32,413 nucleotides of DNA from Chitinophaga pinensis (GTDB taxonomy: Bacteria; Bacteroidota; Bacteroidia; Chitinophagales; Chitinophagaceae): assembly GCA_945872805.1 (NCBI GenBank), contig CAMCBE010000001.1, positions 1 through 32,413 on the forward strand, read 5' to 3'. A model generated the notes under the pieces. The model was given only the letters and a program-made list of their open reading frames with translations. It ran no database searches and was not told the origin of the DNA. Numbering within the stretch: position 1 is the first letter of the stretch; every line of letters starts with the position of its first letter. The translations under genes were made by a program, and so were the position numbers. Positions 17,549 to 25,298 of the stretch are shown here, piece by piece.

Positions 17549-18706
17549 ATGATGATGAATCCGATTAATTCAAAACTACCCAATACAGGAACAAGCATAT
17601 TCACTACAATGAGTGCATTGGCGACCGAAAACAATGCAATCAACCTCGGACAAGGCTTTCCAGACTTTCCAATGGATGAGTCGCTAGCTGCCCTTACTCA
17701 AAAAGCCATTGGCGATGGATATAATCAGTATGCCCCGATGGCAGGCTATCCGGCATTACGCGAATCCATTTCAGAAAAAATAAAATTCTTATACAACACA
17801 ACTGTATCGGCAACAGATTGCATCACCATTACTCCTGGTGGAAGTTATGCGATATATACTGCCTTTACCACTATTCTAAGACCAGGTGATGAAGTCATTT
17901 TATTTGAACCTGCTTATGATAGTTATACCCCAAACATCCTAGTAAATGGCGCAATCCCAATCCGAATAGCGCTTGAATTTCCAAATTATAGCATCAACTG
18001 GGATAAGGTAAAATTGGCTATCAATGAAAAAACAAAAGCCATCATTATAAATAGCCCACATAATCCAACTGGCAGCGTCCTATCACATGAAGATATTTTA
18101 ATGCTCTCATCTATTCTAAAAGACACATCAATCTATTTGATCAGTGATGAAGTTTACGAACATTTAATATTTGATGATAAGCAACATAACAGCATTTTAA
18201 AATACCCCGACTTATTCAAGCGTAGTTTTGTCTGCTTCTCATTTGGGAAAGTATACAACTGTACCGGTTGGAAATTGGGCTATTGCGTTGCACCTAAACC
18301 CCTAATGGATGAATATAGAAAAATTCATCAGTTTGATGCATTCTGCTGTTTTACGCCAAGTCAAGTAGCACTAGCAGAGCATCTAAAAAATAAAAATAGC
18401 TACTTATCATTAAGCAAGTTCATGCAAGCAAAAAGAGATTTTTTTGTCTCCTGCATGAAAGAAACAAAGTTCACTTTGTTGCCTTCGTTTGGAAGCTATT
18501 TCATTTGCGCTACCTATGAACATATCTCAGACCTACCAGCAAATGAATTTAGCATAGAACTAACAAAAAAGCAAGGCGTTGCTACCATACCAGTTTCTGC
18601 ATTTTACATGGATGGGAAAGATGATAAAGTAATTCGATTCTGCTTCGCCAAAAAAGAGGAAACCATTATTGAAGCAACAAACAGACTTCAAGAATTAAGC
18701 AGGTAA
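17549..18706 (+). CDS. Methionine aminotransferase-like PLP enzyme (class I)
   Basis: This is a 385-residue fold-type I aminotransferase. It shows NLGQGFPDFP (32-41), YAPMAGYPALRE (61-72), NSPHNPTGS (168-176), ISDEVYEHLIF (198-208) and SFGKVYNCTGWKLGY (231-245), with Lys234 expected to bind pyridoxal phosphate. The pattern is closest to YbdL-type methionine aminotransferases and kynurenine aminotransferases. A role in methionine salvage or transamination of aromatic amino acids is possible. It starts 90 bases after manC, and no exact promoter element is visible in the gap. It is convergent with the sulfur locus. Confidence 0.88.
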   Translation: MMMNPINSKLPNTGTSIFTTMSALATENNAINLGQGFPDFPMDESLAALTQKAIGDGYNQYAPMAGYPALRESISEKIKFLYNTTVSATDCITITPGGSYAIYTAFTTILRPGDEVILFEPAYDSYTPNILVNGAIPIRIALEFPNYSINWDKVKLAINEKTKAIIINSPHNPTGSVLSHEDILMLSSILKDTSIYLISDEVYEHLIFDDKQHNSILKYPDLFKRSFVCFSFGKVYNCTGWKLGYCVAPKPLMDEYRKIHQFDAFCCFTPSQVALAEHLKNKNSYLSLSKFMQAKRDFFVSCMKETKFTLLPSFGSYFICATYEHISDLPANEFSIELTKKQGVATIPVSAFYMDGKDDKVIRFCFAKKEETIIEATNRLQELSR

Positions 18707-18720
18707 ATAAGTGAATCGTC

Positions 18721-18730
18721 TAGTATACTA
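18721..18730. repeat. 10-bp palindrome at the 3' end of the sulfur locus (copy 1)
   Basis: TAGTATACTA is a perfect palindrome that includes the stop codon of the DsrE-like gene. The same ten bases recur at 25225-25234, just upstream of the TauE/SafE gene, so the pair brackets the seven structural sulfur genes. It could be chance in AT-rich DNA. Confidence 0.3.
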
Positions 18731-19135
18731 ATGACCGGCTTTCAAATAGCTCCACCCTTCAGATTGTTTTTTAATTAATTCCACAATAGCACTAGGAACA
18801 ACAACAGACTCTTCAACCAATTGTGAAGAATTAATTTTAAAGCGCTTCATCGAATTATTACAGACAGATAATGAAACACCTTTTTCTTTTGCTGATTTTA
18901 TTCTTGAAATAAATACAGTACTATCTTTTACCAACATATATATTGCAGGACCATGAAAAATAACTTCGATTTGTAAATCTGGTACTTGAGCCAATACATT
19001 ATTTATTTGCCTAAATACCCCTGCTGTAGTTGTAGTATCTCCATCAGAAACATCCCATACCACTTTTAATTTTTTATCCTGTGCATATCCAATAGAAGTA
19101 AGAAAAAATGCTATTACAATAAATAAATATTTCAT
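18728..19135 (-). CDS. Secreted DsrE family sulfur-carrier-like protein
   Basis: This is a 135-residue protein with a signal peptide (residues 1-18, cut after GYA). It has a DsrE/TusD-like fold: LKVVWDVSDGD strand and loop (23-33), QIEVIFHGPAIYML (55-68) and VSLSVCNNSM (87-96). Cys92 sits where DsrE proteins carry their sulfur-accepting cysteine. A periplasmic DsrE protein could carry sulfane sulfur between the enzymes encoded upstream. It is the last gene of the locus, 18 bases after the SoxB-like gene. The carrier role is inferred from family and context. No DsrF or DsrH partner is present. Confidence 0.75.
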   Translation of the reverse strand: MKYLFIVIAFFLTSIGYAQDKKLKVVWDVSDGDTTTTAGVFRQINNVLAQVPDLQIEVIFHGPAIYMLVKDSTVFISRIKSAKEKGVSLSVCNNSMKRFKINSSQLVEESVVVPSAIVELIKKQSEGWSYLKAGH

Positions 19136-19153
19136 AAAAAGAAAAATTTAAAC

Positions 19154-20902
19154 TTAACGGAATTGATAATCATAGCCTTCCAATTGTGAAAGCAAATCTT
19201 TCGGTACATCTGTTGCAGTTACTCTGTCTTCTACCTTTGGAGCAACCAATGGATGTTCCTTAAGGTATTCCCTCATAATATTATGTAAAGTACCTCCAAG
19301 TTTATGCGCAGATGAAACGTTTTCAATCCTACACAATGTATCATCTGGATCACCCTCACGTTCACATGCTACAATTGAATATTTTTTTGATAGATTGATG
19401 CTCTCCCCTTTTATTTTAATCCAATTCAATCTTTTTCCCATTTCATTATATGCTGTAAAATTTATTTGCATCCCAGCAAAACGTACGACCCATCCTCCAA
19501 AACGGTGTCCTGGATTTTTGGCAAATACATTATGCAACTCTTTTTCAAGCCAATCCCACAATTGTTTACCCGTAATTTCACCCCCTTTTGCATCACTATT
19601 TACTGGTAGCATGTTCCACAGGAACTCATTTGTGATTTCGGCAACACCTTTTTTCTGGTCTACAACTAACGGTGGACAAAACCTAAACCCATTACTCAAT
19701 GCTATATCTGGTTTATACTTCCAATAAATAGCATCAGTGATTAAATTATCTATCGGATTCTCCAATACAAAATACCTTACAAGGGTTGTTTTTGTTTTTC
19801 CAATAACGGTATCCATCTCTTCCGCATAGGGCTTTCTGGCATCTTCAACTTTTCGTAACATTTCAGGATCTGGATGATATTTTTCAGGGTCAACATCAAG
19901 CAATTCATAATGTGCATCTTTTAGTTTTCCTCCTTCAACAATGAGTTCAAGTTTAGAAACAAATGATCCAAATGCTCCCGGCTCAGTTACTTTAGTATAC
20001 TTAGTTTGAATAGGCGTCCTAACGCGTTCATGCGTATCAGCTCCCAAAATGAAATCAATACCCTCTACATGTGGCATGTTACCTAGATCAACCTGCTGAG
20101 CCAGCCCCATATGAGTTACCAGAAAAACCAGATTGCATTGTTCTATATCCCGCAAGTGCTTAATATAACGTTGAATATTAACCTCAGGTTTTGTAAACTT
20201 AATCCCCTTGCTGTATGCAGGAGATTGTCGTTTGGGTGTTAATGGATCATTATACCCTATGAATCCAATTTTTGTGTTGCCAAAATGCTGAACATACCAA
20301 GGATGAAAAATCAACTCACCATGATTCGCAGCATTTGTATCATGAAACATATTCGCACAAATCTTCTGCGCAGTATAACCACCAAGATCTCTCTCCATCA
20401 TCTCCTTTCCATATACAACTTCCCAATTACCAGGCAACACTAAATCATAATCAATATGATTTATAAGTGGAATGATAGCTCTCCCTTCACTCAATGCGGC
20501 AACACCGCCACCCTGAAAACAATCACCCCCATCGATCAGTAATGTATTAGTTGGATTCTTTCGGCGAAGATCATCCAACATGGTTTTCAGAACAGCGAAC
20601 CCGCCTCGTTTTTTATAAACTGCTTTATTATTTTCTAAAAAAAATTCATCATGCGTATACAACTGTGCATGAATGTCTGCAGTATGAAGTAGCGTAATTT
20701 TCTGCGCCTTACCTGAATCGATAACACTTGACCTATTTGATGATGTAATTAAATCATCAGACCGTTGAAATGCTGATGCAATTTGTGGAACACCAGTTAG
20801 CAAAGCTCCCCCTAATGAAATATTTTTAAGAAATTCCCTTCTGTCTTTCCCAGAGTGCTGGTTGTTGCAAGAACATTGACCTTCTATATTTTTTGCACTC
20901 AT
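19154..20902 (-). CDS. soxB: SoxB-like thiosulfohydrolase (5'-nucleotidase family, Tat-exported)
   Basis: This is a 582-residue binuclear metallophosphoesterase. The Tat signal has a full RRxFLK motif (residues 21-26) after an unusual Cys-containing tail. Metal-site motifs are TADIHAQL (Asp76, His78), DGGD (124-127), GNWEVVYG (Asn159), VTHMG (His264) and GADTHER (His291). The Trp of GNWE, ALSNGFRF and FGGWVVRFAGMQINFTAYNEMGKRL-like spacing (RFAGMQ core) follow SoxB rather than UshA, which has GNHE. SoxB cleaves sulfate from thiosulfate-derived groups on SoxYZ. No soxYZ gene is in the window, so either the carrier is elsewhere or the substrate differs; a nucleotidase remains the main alternative. 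It follows the TsdA-like gene by 20 bases. Confidence 0.72.
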   Translation of the reverse strand: MSAKNIEGQCSCNNQHSGKDRREFLKNISLGGALLTGVPQIASAFQRSDDLITSSNRSSVIDSGKAQKITLLHTADIHAQLYTHDEFFLENNKAVYKKRGGFAVLKTMLDDLRRKNPTNTLLIDGGDCFQGGGVAALSEGRAIIPLINHIDYDLVLPGNWEVVYGKEMMERDLGGYTAQKICANMFHDTNAANHGELIFHPWYVQHFGNTKIGFIGYNDPLTPKRQSPAYSKGIKFTKPEVNIQRYIKHLRDIEQCNLVFLVTHMGLAQQVDLGNMPHVEGIDFILGADTHERVRTPIQTKYTKVTEPGAFGSFVSKLELIVEGGKLKDAHYELLDVDPEKYHPDPEMLRKVEDARKPYAEEMDTVIGKTKTTLVRYFVLENPIDNLITDAIYWKYKPDIALSNGFRFCPPLVVDQKKGVAEITNEFLWNMLPVNSDAKGGEITGKQLWDWLEKELHNVFAKNPGHRFGGWVVRFAGMQINFTAYNEMGKRLNWIKIKGESINLSKKYSIVACEREGDPDDTLCRIENVSSAHKLGGTLHNIMREYLKEHPLVAPKVEDRVTATDVPKDLLSQLEGYDYQFR

Positions 20903-20922
20903 ATTACATTGAAATTTAAATT

Positions 20923-21873
20923 TTACGCTTTCTTTTGCATCTTCTTTCTGAACGCAACGATTGGAGGGAATGGTCCAAATTTATGTTGCTCCTCAGAAAA
21001 CCCGTCTTTATAAGGCCCAAAAGGATGATCAACCGGTTTTTTTGAAATGTTTGGCCAATCACCTGTAAGGTCTTTTGTTGGACGAGGTCTACTGTTTACA
21101 AATGCTGCAACATCCCACGATTCTTCATCACTCAAAACAGGATTTTTATAACTCGCTTGTAAAAAAGGCATATTTGCCTTTACATAACCCGCAAACCGAG
21201 ACAACCTAAATAACCCTGCACCCGTATTATAACTATTTACTCCCCAAAGTGGCGGATAAGTATATCCCCCGATTTCATTTAATTTACCTGCGCCATCTGC
21301 ACCATGACATGATACACACTTAGTTTGATAAACTAATAGTCCTTTTGCAGGATCTGCAGGCCTATCTAAATAGCTTAGTTCTAATATTCCTGAACCCTTT
21401 GGCTTTTTTTCTTTTTCTAAATCATCCCCTATCCAATGCATATAAGAAACAATTGCTCGCATCTCTTTTGATAGTGAATCGATAGCCTTCCCATTCAAGC
21501 TTCGCTGTAAACAATCATTTACTCTTTTTTCAATGGTTTCAATAGTACCGCTCCGCTCCCTAAATTTTGGGTAAGTAGGAACTACCGCACTATAATTATT
21601 CCCCCAGGGAAGTGTACCTCCGTCTAAATGGCAATTCTGACAATTCATCCCATTACTGATATGCGCCACCTTCCCTTTAGGTCCCAAATAATAAGAGGTG
21701 TTTTCAATTAATTCTCTTCCGTAAGCAGTAAGACTATCCTCTGGTTTAATTTGATATTTATTCCACCCACGCCAAACTGGTTCTTCTTTAGTAACTATTG
21801 GAACAGGTGCATTGCATGCATAAAATATAGGTAGGAGAAAAAAAACAGTATAGGTAAACGATAGTTTTTTCAT
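20923..21873 (-). CDS. tsdA: Di-heme cytochrome c, TsdA-like thiosulfate dehydrogenase (lipoprotein)
   Basis: This is a 316-residue protein whose hydrophobic leader ends in a lipobox (FYAC, Cys20). It carries two heme c sites, CQNCH (78-82) and CVSCH (186-190). Between them, NDCLQRSLNG (119-128) has the Cys-x-x-x-S-x-N-G arrangement that in TsdA supplies the unusual cysteine ligand of heme 1 (here Cys121). Met235 in ANMPF is a likely ligand of heme 2. TsdA oxidises thiosulfate to tetrathionate or runs the reverse. It begins 9 bases after the second YeeE/YedE gene and precedes the SoxB-like gene. A lipid anchor is less usual than soluble periplasmic TsdA. Confidence 0.75.
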   Translation of the reverse strand: MKKLSFTYTVFFLLPIFYACNAPVPIVTKEEPVWRGWNKYQIKPEDSLTAYGRELIENTSYYLGPKGKVAHISNGMNCQNCHLDGGTLPWGNNYSAVVPTYPKFRERSGTIETIEKRVNDCLQRSLNGKAIDSLSKEMRAIVSYMHWIGDDLEKEKKPKGSGILELSYLDRPADPAKGLLVYQTKCVSCHGADGAGKLNEIGGYTYPPLWGVNSYNTGAGLFRLSRFAGYVKANMPFLQASYKNPVLSDEESWDVAAFVNSRPRPTKDLTGDWPNISKKPVDHPFGPYKDGFSEEQHKFGPFPPIVAFRKKMQKKA

Positions 21874-21882
21874 CCGTTAGCG

Positions 21883-22386
21883 TTAATGGGGAAGTTTTTC
21901 TCGAAGAAGTCCATACACCCACGTTCCAACGATTGCCATGAAAATAGTTACTAATGTAACAGTGGCACCATATCCAAGTTGAGCGTACAATGGACCAGGA
22001 CAAGCACCTGTCATTGCCCAACCAAAGCCAAATAATAGTCCCCCAATAATTTGACCCTTATTCATACTTTTTACTGGAAACTTAATTTCTTCCCCGTAGA
22101 TGCTTTTAATATTAAATTTTTTAATCAGAAAAACGGATAGTGCACCTACAGCCACTGCCGAACCAATCACGCCAAACATATGGAAACTTTGTAATCTAAA
22201 CATCTCTTGTATGCGAAACCAGGACACCACTTCAGCTTTAATAAGAATTATACCAAAGAGAATTCCAAATAATAAATACTTGAGGTTATGCCAAGAGGGT
22301 GTTTTAATTTCTTCTTCACTGATGCAAATGGCATCCAACGAACGCATTTCAAAATCAGTATTGGTATTTTTTAATGTCTCTTTCAT
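21883..22386 (-). CDS. YeeE/YedE-type membrane protein, second half (DUF6691 family)
   Basis: This is a 167-residue protein with about four membrane helices (residues 36-52, 70-88, 113-128, 142-160). GFGWAMTGACPGPLYAQLG (120-138) holds the conserved Cys129 of this half of the YeeE/YedE fold. I chose the ATG at 22386, five bases below the stop of the preceding half; the longer frame runs antiparallel over the upstream gene's end with no conserved residues. With its partner it should form a transporter for thiosulfate or another sulfur compound, as full-length TsuA (YeeE) does. Confidence 0.85.
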   Translation of the reverse strand: MKETLKNTNTDFEMRSLDAICISEEEIKTPSWHNLKYLLFGILFGIILIKAEVVSWFRIQEMFRLQSFHMFGVIGSAVAVGALSVFLIKKFNIKSIYGEEIKFPVKSMNKGQIIGGLLFGFGWAMTGACPGPLYAQLGYGATVTLVTIFMAIVGTWVYGLLREKLPH

Positions 22387-22390
22387 ACTA

Positions 22391-22960
22391 TTACATGGAT
22401 AAGATAAATGGAAGAATAAGATTCGCCATAATAAAACCTCCAACCATAAAACAAATGGTTGCAACTAGTGATGGAAATTGCAACATAGACAACCCCATGA
22501 TAGCATGACCAGATGTACAACCGCCTGCATAACGTGTTCCAAAACCTACAAGAAATCCTCCGAATAACATCATAATGATTCCTCTTGGTGTTGACAACGA
22601 CGCCCAACTAAAAAGATCATTTGGAATTAATCCACTATAATCAGTTATACCATATTGAGAAAGTTCAGCAACTAGTTTTGGATTGACCACCACGGCACCA
22701 CCATCTTTTAAATACAATAGGGTTATAATTCCTCCAATAAAAACACCAAAAACAAAAAATAAATTCCAAATTTCTTTTCTCCAATTGTATTGGAAAAATG
22801 GAATTTTGGCAGGAACACAGGATGCACATATATGACGTAATGAAGAGGAAATTCCAAAAGTCTTATTCCCAAAAATGAGCAACAATGGGACCATCAGTCC
22901 GATTAATGGGCCCGCCACATACCATGGCCAAGGTTGTTTTATCAATTCAATAAGATTCAT
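22391..22960 (-). CDS. YeeE/YedE-type membrane protein, first half
   Basis: This is a 189-residue protein with about five membrane helices. It has CASC (45-48) after the first helix pair and YAGGCTSGHAIMG (144-156), the hallmark YeeE/YedE motif with Cys148. Conserved cysteines in this family pass thiosulfate through the membrane. It starts 19 bases after the CstB-like gene and is followed after four bases by the second half, so the pair is tightly linked. The pair is a split version of one-piece TsuA. Substrate direction (import or export) cannot be told from sequence. Confidence 0.87.
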   Translation of the reverse strand: MNLIELIKQPWPWYVAGPLIGLMVPLLLIFGNKTFGISSSLRHICASCVPAKIPFFQYNWRKEIWNLFFVFGVFIGGIITLLYLKDGGAVVVNPKLVAELSQYGITDYSGLIPNDLFSWASLSTPRGIIMMLFGGFLVGFGTRYAGGCTSGHAIMGLSMLQFPSLVATICFMVGGFIMANLILPFILSM

Positions 22961-22979
22961 GAATAAGGTATTTATAATA

Positions 22980-24398
22980 TTATAATAAGGTGGTTGGACA
23001 AATATAATCAGTTAAGATAAAGCCGCCATTTTCTTTAATGGCATTAAATCCACCATTTACGTCAATTAAATTATGGTACCCTCTTGCCCTCAACGTGGAT
23101 ATAAAAATCATTGAGCGATAACCACCCGCACAGTGCACAAAATATTTTTTTTCTGGATTTATTTTTTTAGCACTTTCATTTATAAAATCTAACGGTGCAT
23201 TTTCAGCACTTAAAAGATGCTCTGAAAGATATTCGCTATTTTTTCTCACATCTAAAATCGCTGTATTAGCATCTGATGAGATTATTGATTTTAACTCGTC
23301 GGGTGAAATTGAATCGATGCTATCGGTTTCAAATCCAGCCTCTTTCCATCGCTCAAAACCTCCATCAAGAAATCCAATACAATGATCGTAGCCAACTCTT
23401 GCCAATCTAGTTACCACTTCCTTTTCTCTTCCTTGTTCTGCTACTATTAAAATTTCATGTTTAATATCAGGAATCATGGTACCCACCCAAGGTGCAAAAC
23501 TACCATCAATGCCAATATTGATTGAATTTGGGATAAAGCCTTTTGTAAAAACGTGTGGATCACGTGTATCCAAAATTAATGCTCCAGTCTCAGTAGCAAC
23601 AGCTTCAAACGCAGCAGGTGTTAATGCATGCTGACCTCGTTCAAGTACTTCATCTATACTATCATACCCCTCTTTATTCATCATCACATTCAACGGAAAA
23701 TATTGTGGAGGAGGCATTAATCCATCCGTTACCTCTTTCACAAATTCCTCTTTGGTCATATTTAATCTTAACGCATAATTTGTTTTTTTCTGATTCACCA
23801 AGGTATCGGTTGTTTCCTTACTCATGTTTTTACCACAAGCAGACCCCGCACCATGTGCTGGATATACGATCACTGAATCGGGCAACGTCATTACTTTATT
23901 TCGGAGGGACTCAAATAACATCCCGGCCAATTCCTCTTGTGTCATATGAGCAGCTTTTTGTGCAAGATCTGGTCTGCCAACATCTCCAATAAATAATGTA
24001 TCCCCAGAAAATAATGCAACCGGAATCCCCTGTTCATCCTTCAACAAATAACAACTAGATTCCATGGTATGACCTGGAGTATGTAATAATGTAAAGGTCA
24101 CTTTCCCAACCTTAAATTCTTCCCCATCATAAGCAGTGTGCGAGGCAAAATTTGTTTTGGCTGTTGGGCCATATACTATTGTTGCTCCAGTTGCTTTCGC
24201 AAGATCAAGATGGCCCGATACAAAATCTGCATGAAAATGGGTTTCAAAAACATACTTGATCTTCGCGTTATCCTTTGCCACTTTTTCCAAATAAGAGGAA
24301 ATCTCTCTTAGAGGATCGATAATTACCGCCTCTCCATCACTTTCAATATAATAAGCACCTTGTGCTAAACAACCTGTATATATCTGTTCAATTTTCAT
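22980..24398 (-). CDS. CstB-like persulfide dioxygenase-sulfurtransferase (MBL-rhodanese-rhodanese)
   Basis: This is a 472-residue cytosolic protein in three parts. The metallo-beta-lactamase domain (1-245) has THFHADFVSGH (53-63), PGH (108-110) and SGDTLFIGDVGRPDL (131-145); His54, His110 and Asp133 fit the 2-His-1-Asp iron site of ETHE1. GSACGK (185-190) carries Cys188, matching the extra cysteine of staphylococcal CstB. A first rhodanese domain (270-355) has AEQGRE instead of an active-site Cys loop, so it is a pseudo-rhodanese. The second (375-465) has HCAGGYRS with Cys423. CstB turns persulfides plus sulfite or sulfur into thiosulfate. I chose the ATG at 24398, where conserved sequence begins. 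It follows the TauE/SafE gene by 29 bases. Confidence 0.88.
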   Translation of the reverse strand: MKIEQIYTGCLAQGAYYIESDGEAVIIDPLREISSYLEKVAKDNAKIKYVFETHFHADFVSGHLDLAKATGATIVYGPTAKTNFASHTAYDGEEFKVGKVTFTLLHTPGHTMESSCYLLKDEQGIPVALFSGDTLFIGDVGRPDLAQKAAHMTQEELAGMLFESLRNKVMTLPDSVIVYPAHGAGSACGKNMSKETTDTLVNQKKTNYALRLNMTKEEFVKEVTDGLMPPPQYFPLNVMMNKEGYDSIDEVLERGQHALTPAAFEAVATETGALILDTRDPHVFTKGFIPNSINIGIDGSFAPWVGTMIPDIKHEILIVAEQGREKEVVTRLARVGYDHCIGFLDGGFERWKEAGFETDSIDSISPDELKSIISSDANTAILDVRKNSEYLSEHLLSAENAPLDFINESAKKINPEKKYFVHCAGGYRSMIFISTLRARGYHNLIDVNGGFNAIKENGGFILTDYICPTTLL

Positions 24399-24427
24399 AT
24401 TGATATGCTTTAGTGAATTTAAAAAAT

Positions 24428-25222
24428 TTAAGTGAGAATCACTTCTTTTAAGATAATATAGATTCCCAGTAACAACACAAACCAACCGAATAGTTTCTTT
24501 AATATGTGCGGTTGCATTTTTTTTGAAAGCCTGTCACCTATAAAAATACCTCCAACGGCTAAGGCAGTTACGGGAAGCAATAAATTCCAATTCATGGTTG
24601 TATGCGACAAATCTCCCAAGAACCCAATTAAAGATTTTGCTGCTATGATTAATAAGGAAGTCCCAATAGCACTTTTCATGGGCAACTTACTTAGAATGAC
24701 CAAAGCGGGTATAATTAAAAATCCGCCGCCGGCTCCTACTATTCCCGTAAGCAAGCCAACCAATAAGCCCTCAATTATGATCAATGGGTAATTAAATTTT
24801 TGCTCTATTAACTCTTCCTCTTTGTCTTTATTTCCTATAATCATACTATAGGAAGCAAATACCATAAGGATAGCAAATACCAACATAAAAAATACTGGCT
24901 TCGTCAACATAAAATCTCCAATAGCCAATACATTACTCGGAATAGCCGGCACAATAAATCGTCGTGTAAAATAAACAGATGCAATTGATGGTATACCAAA
25001 TACAATGGCTGTTTTCATATTAACCAAGCCTTTTCTATATTTGGGTATCGCTCCAACTAAACTAGTAGTTCCTACCACAAACAATGAATACGCAGTAGCT
25101 AATACAGGTTCTACAGAGAATAAATAAACCAATACAGGGACAGTTAAAACAGAGCCGCCGCCGCCAATCAAACCAAGTGAGACTCCAATAAACAGTGATG
25201 CGATATAGCCAAGTATTTCCAT
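24428..25222 (-). CDS. TauE/SafE family sulfite/sulfur-compound exporter
   Basis: This is a 264-residue membrane protein with about eight helices and the TauE/SafE signature repeats: GVSLGLIGGGGSVLTVPVL near residue 14 and GLLTGIVGAGGGFLIIPALV near 155. The family exports sulfite, sulfoacetate or other organosulfur acids. It is the first structural gene after the Crp/Fnr-type regulator, with a 76-base gap holding an operator-like palindrome and a promoter-like element. The order TauE then CstB mirrors the cst operon of Staphylococcus aureus. It probably removes toxic sulfite or thiosulfate formed by the CstB-like enzyme. Confidence 0.9.
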   Translation of the reverse strand: MEILGYIASLFIGVSLGLIGGGGSVLTVPVLVYLFSVEPVLATAYSLFVVGTTSLVGAIPKYRKGLVNMKTAIVFGIPSIASVYFTRRFIVPAIPSNVLAIGDFMLTKPVFFMLVFAILMVFASYSMIIGNKDKEEELIEQKFNYPLIIIEGLLVGLLTGIVGAGGGFLIIPALVILSKLPMKSAIGTSLLIIAAKSLIGFLGDLSHTTMNWNLLLPVTALAVGGIFIGDRLSKKMQPHILKKLFGWFVLLLGIYIILKEVILT

Positions 25223-25224
25223 AT

Positions 25225-25234
25225 TAGTATACTA
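25225..25234. repeat. 10-bp palindrome just before the TauE gene (copy 2)
   Basis: TAGTATACTA lies two bases upstream of the TauE/SafE start codon. An identical copy is at 18721-18730, at the end of the same locus. The role is unknown and chance is possible. Confidence 0.3.
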
Positions 25235-25240
25235 TAAGCA

Positions 25241-25248
25241 CAAATATG
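25241..25248 (-). promoter_or_regulatory. Candidate -7 element of the sulfur operon
   Basis: The minus strand reads CATATTTG, one mismatch from TAnnTTTG, 18 bases before the tauE ATG. A start site near 25237 would put the centre of the 25270-25286 palindrome about 40 bases upstream. The imperfect box fits a promoter that needs an activator. Confidence 0.4.
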
Positions 25249-25269
25249 CACTAATGTTTCCATTACAAA

Positions 25270-25286
25270 AGTGACATATATCACAG
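25270..25286. promoter_or_regulatory. Crp/Fnr-type operator upstream of the sulfur operon
   Basis: The sequence AGTGACATATATCACAG contains GTGA-N6-TCAC, a perfect dyad at 25271-25284 and one base off the Crp half-site TGTGA on one side and exact TCACA on the other. It lies between the Crp/Fnr-type regulator gene and tauE. The regulator's recognition helix carries the Arg-Glu-x-x-x-Arg pattern (SREVISR) that contacts GTGA in Crp, so regulator and site fit each other. Confidence 0.65.
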
Positions 25287-25298
25287 GCATAATAGATT

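Noticed and set aside
19395..19727. 110-codon plus-strand frame inside the SoxB-like gene
   Set aside because: It is antisense to the conserved C-terminal domain and shows no domain signature.
22387..22464. N-terminal extension of the second YeeE/YedE half into the preceding gene
   Set aside because: The extension overlaps the coding sequence of the first half and shows no family motif; the ATG at 22386 directly follows the first half's stop.
24399..24485. N-terminal extension of the CstB-like protein
   Set aside because: It overlaps the end of the TauE gene and the conserved MBL start is at 24398.
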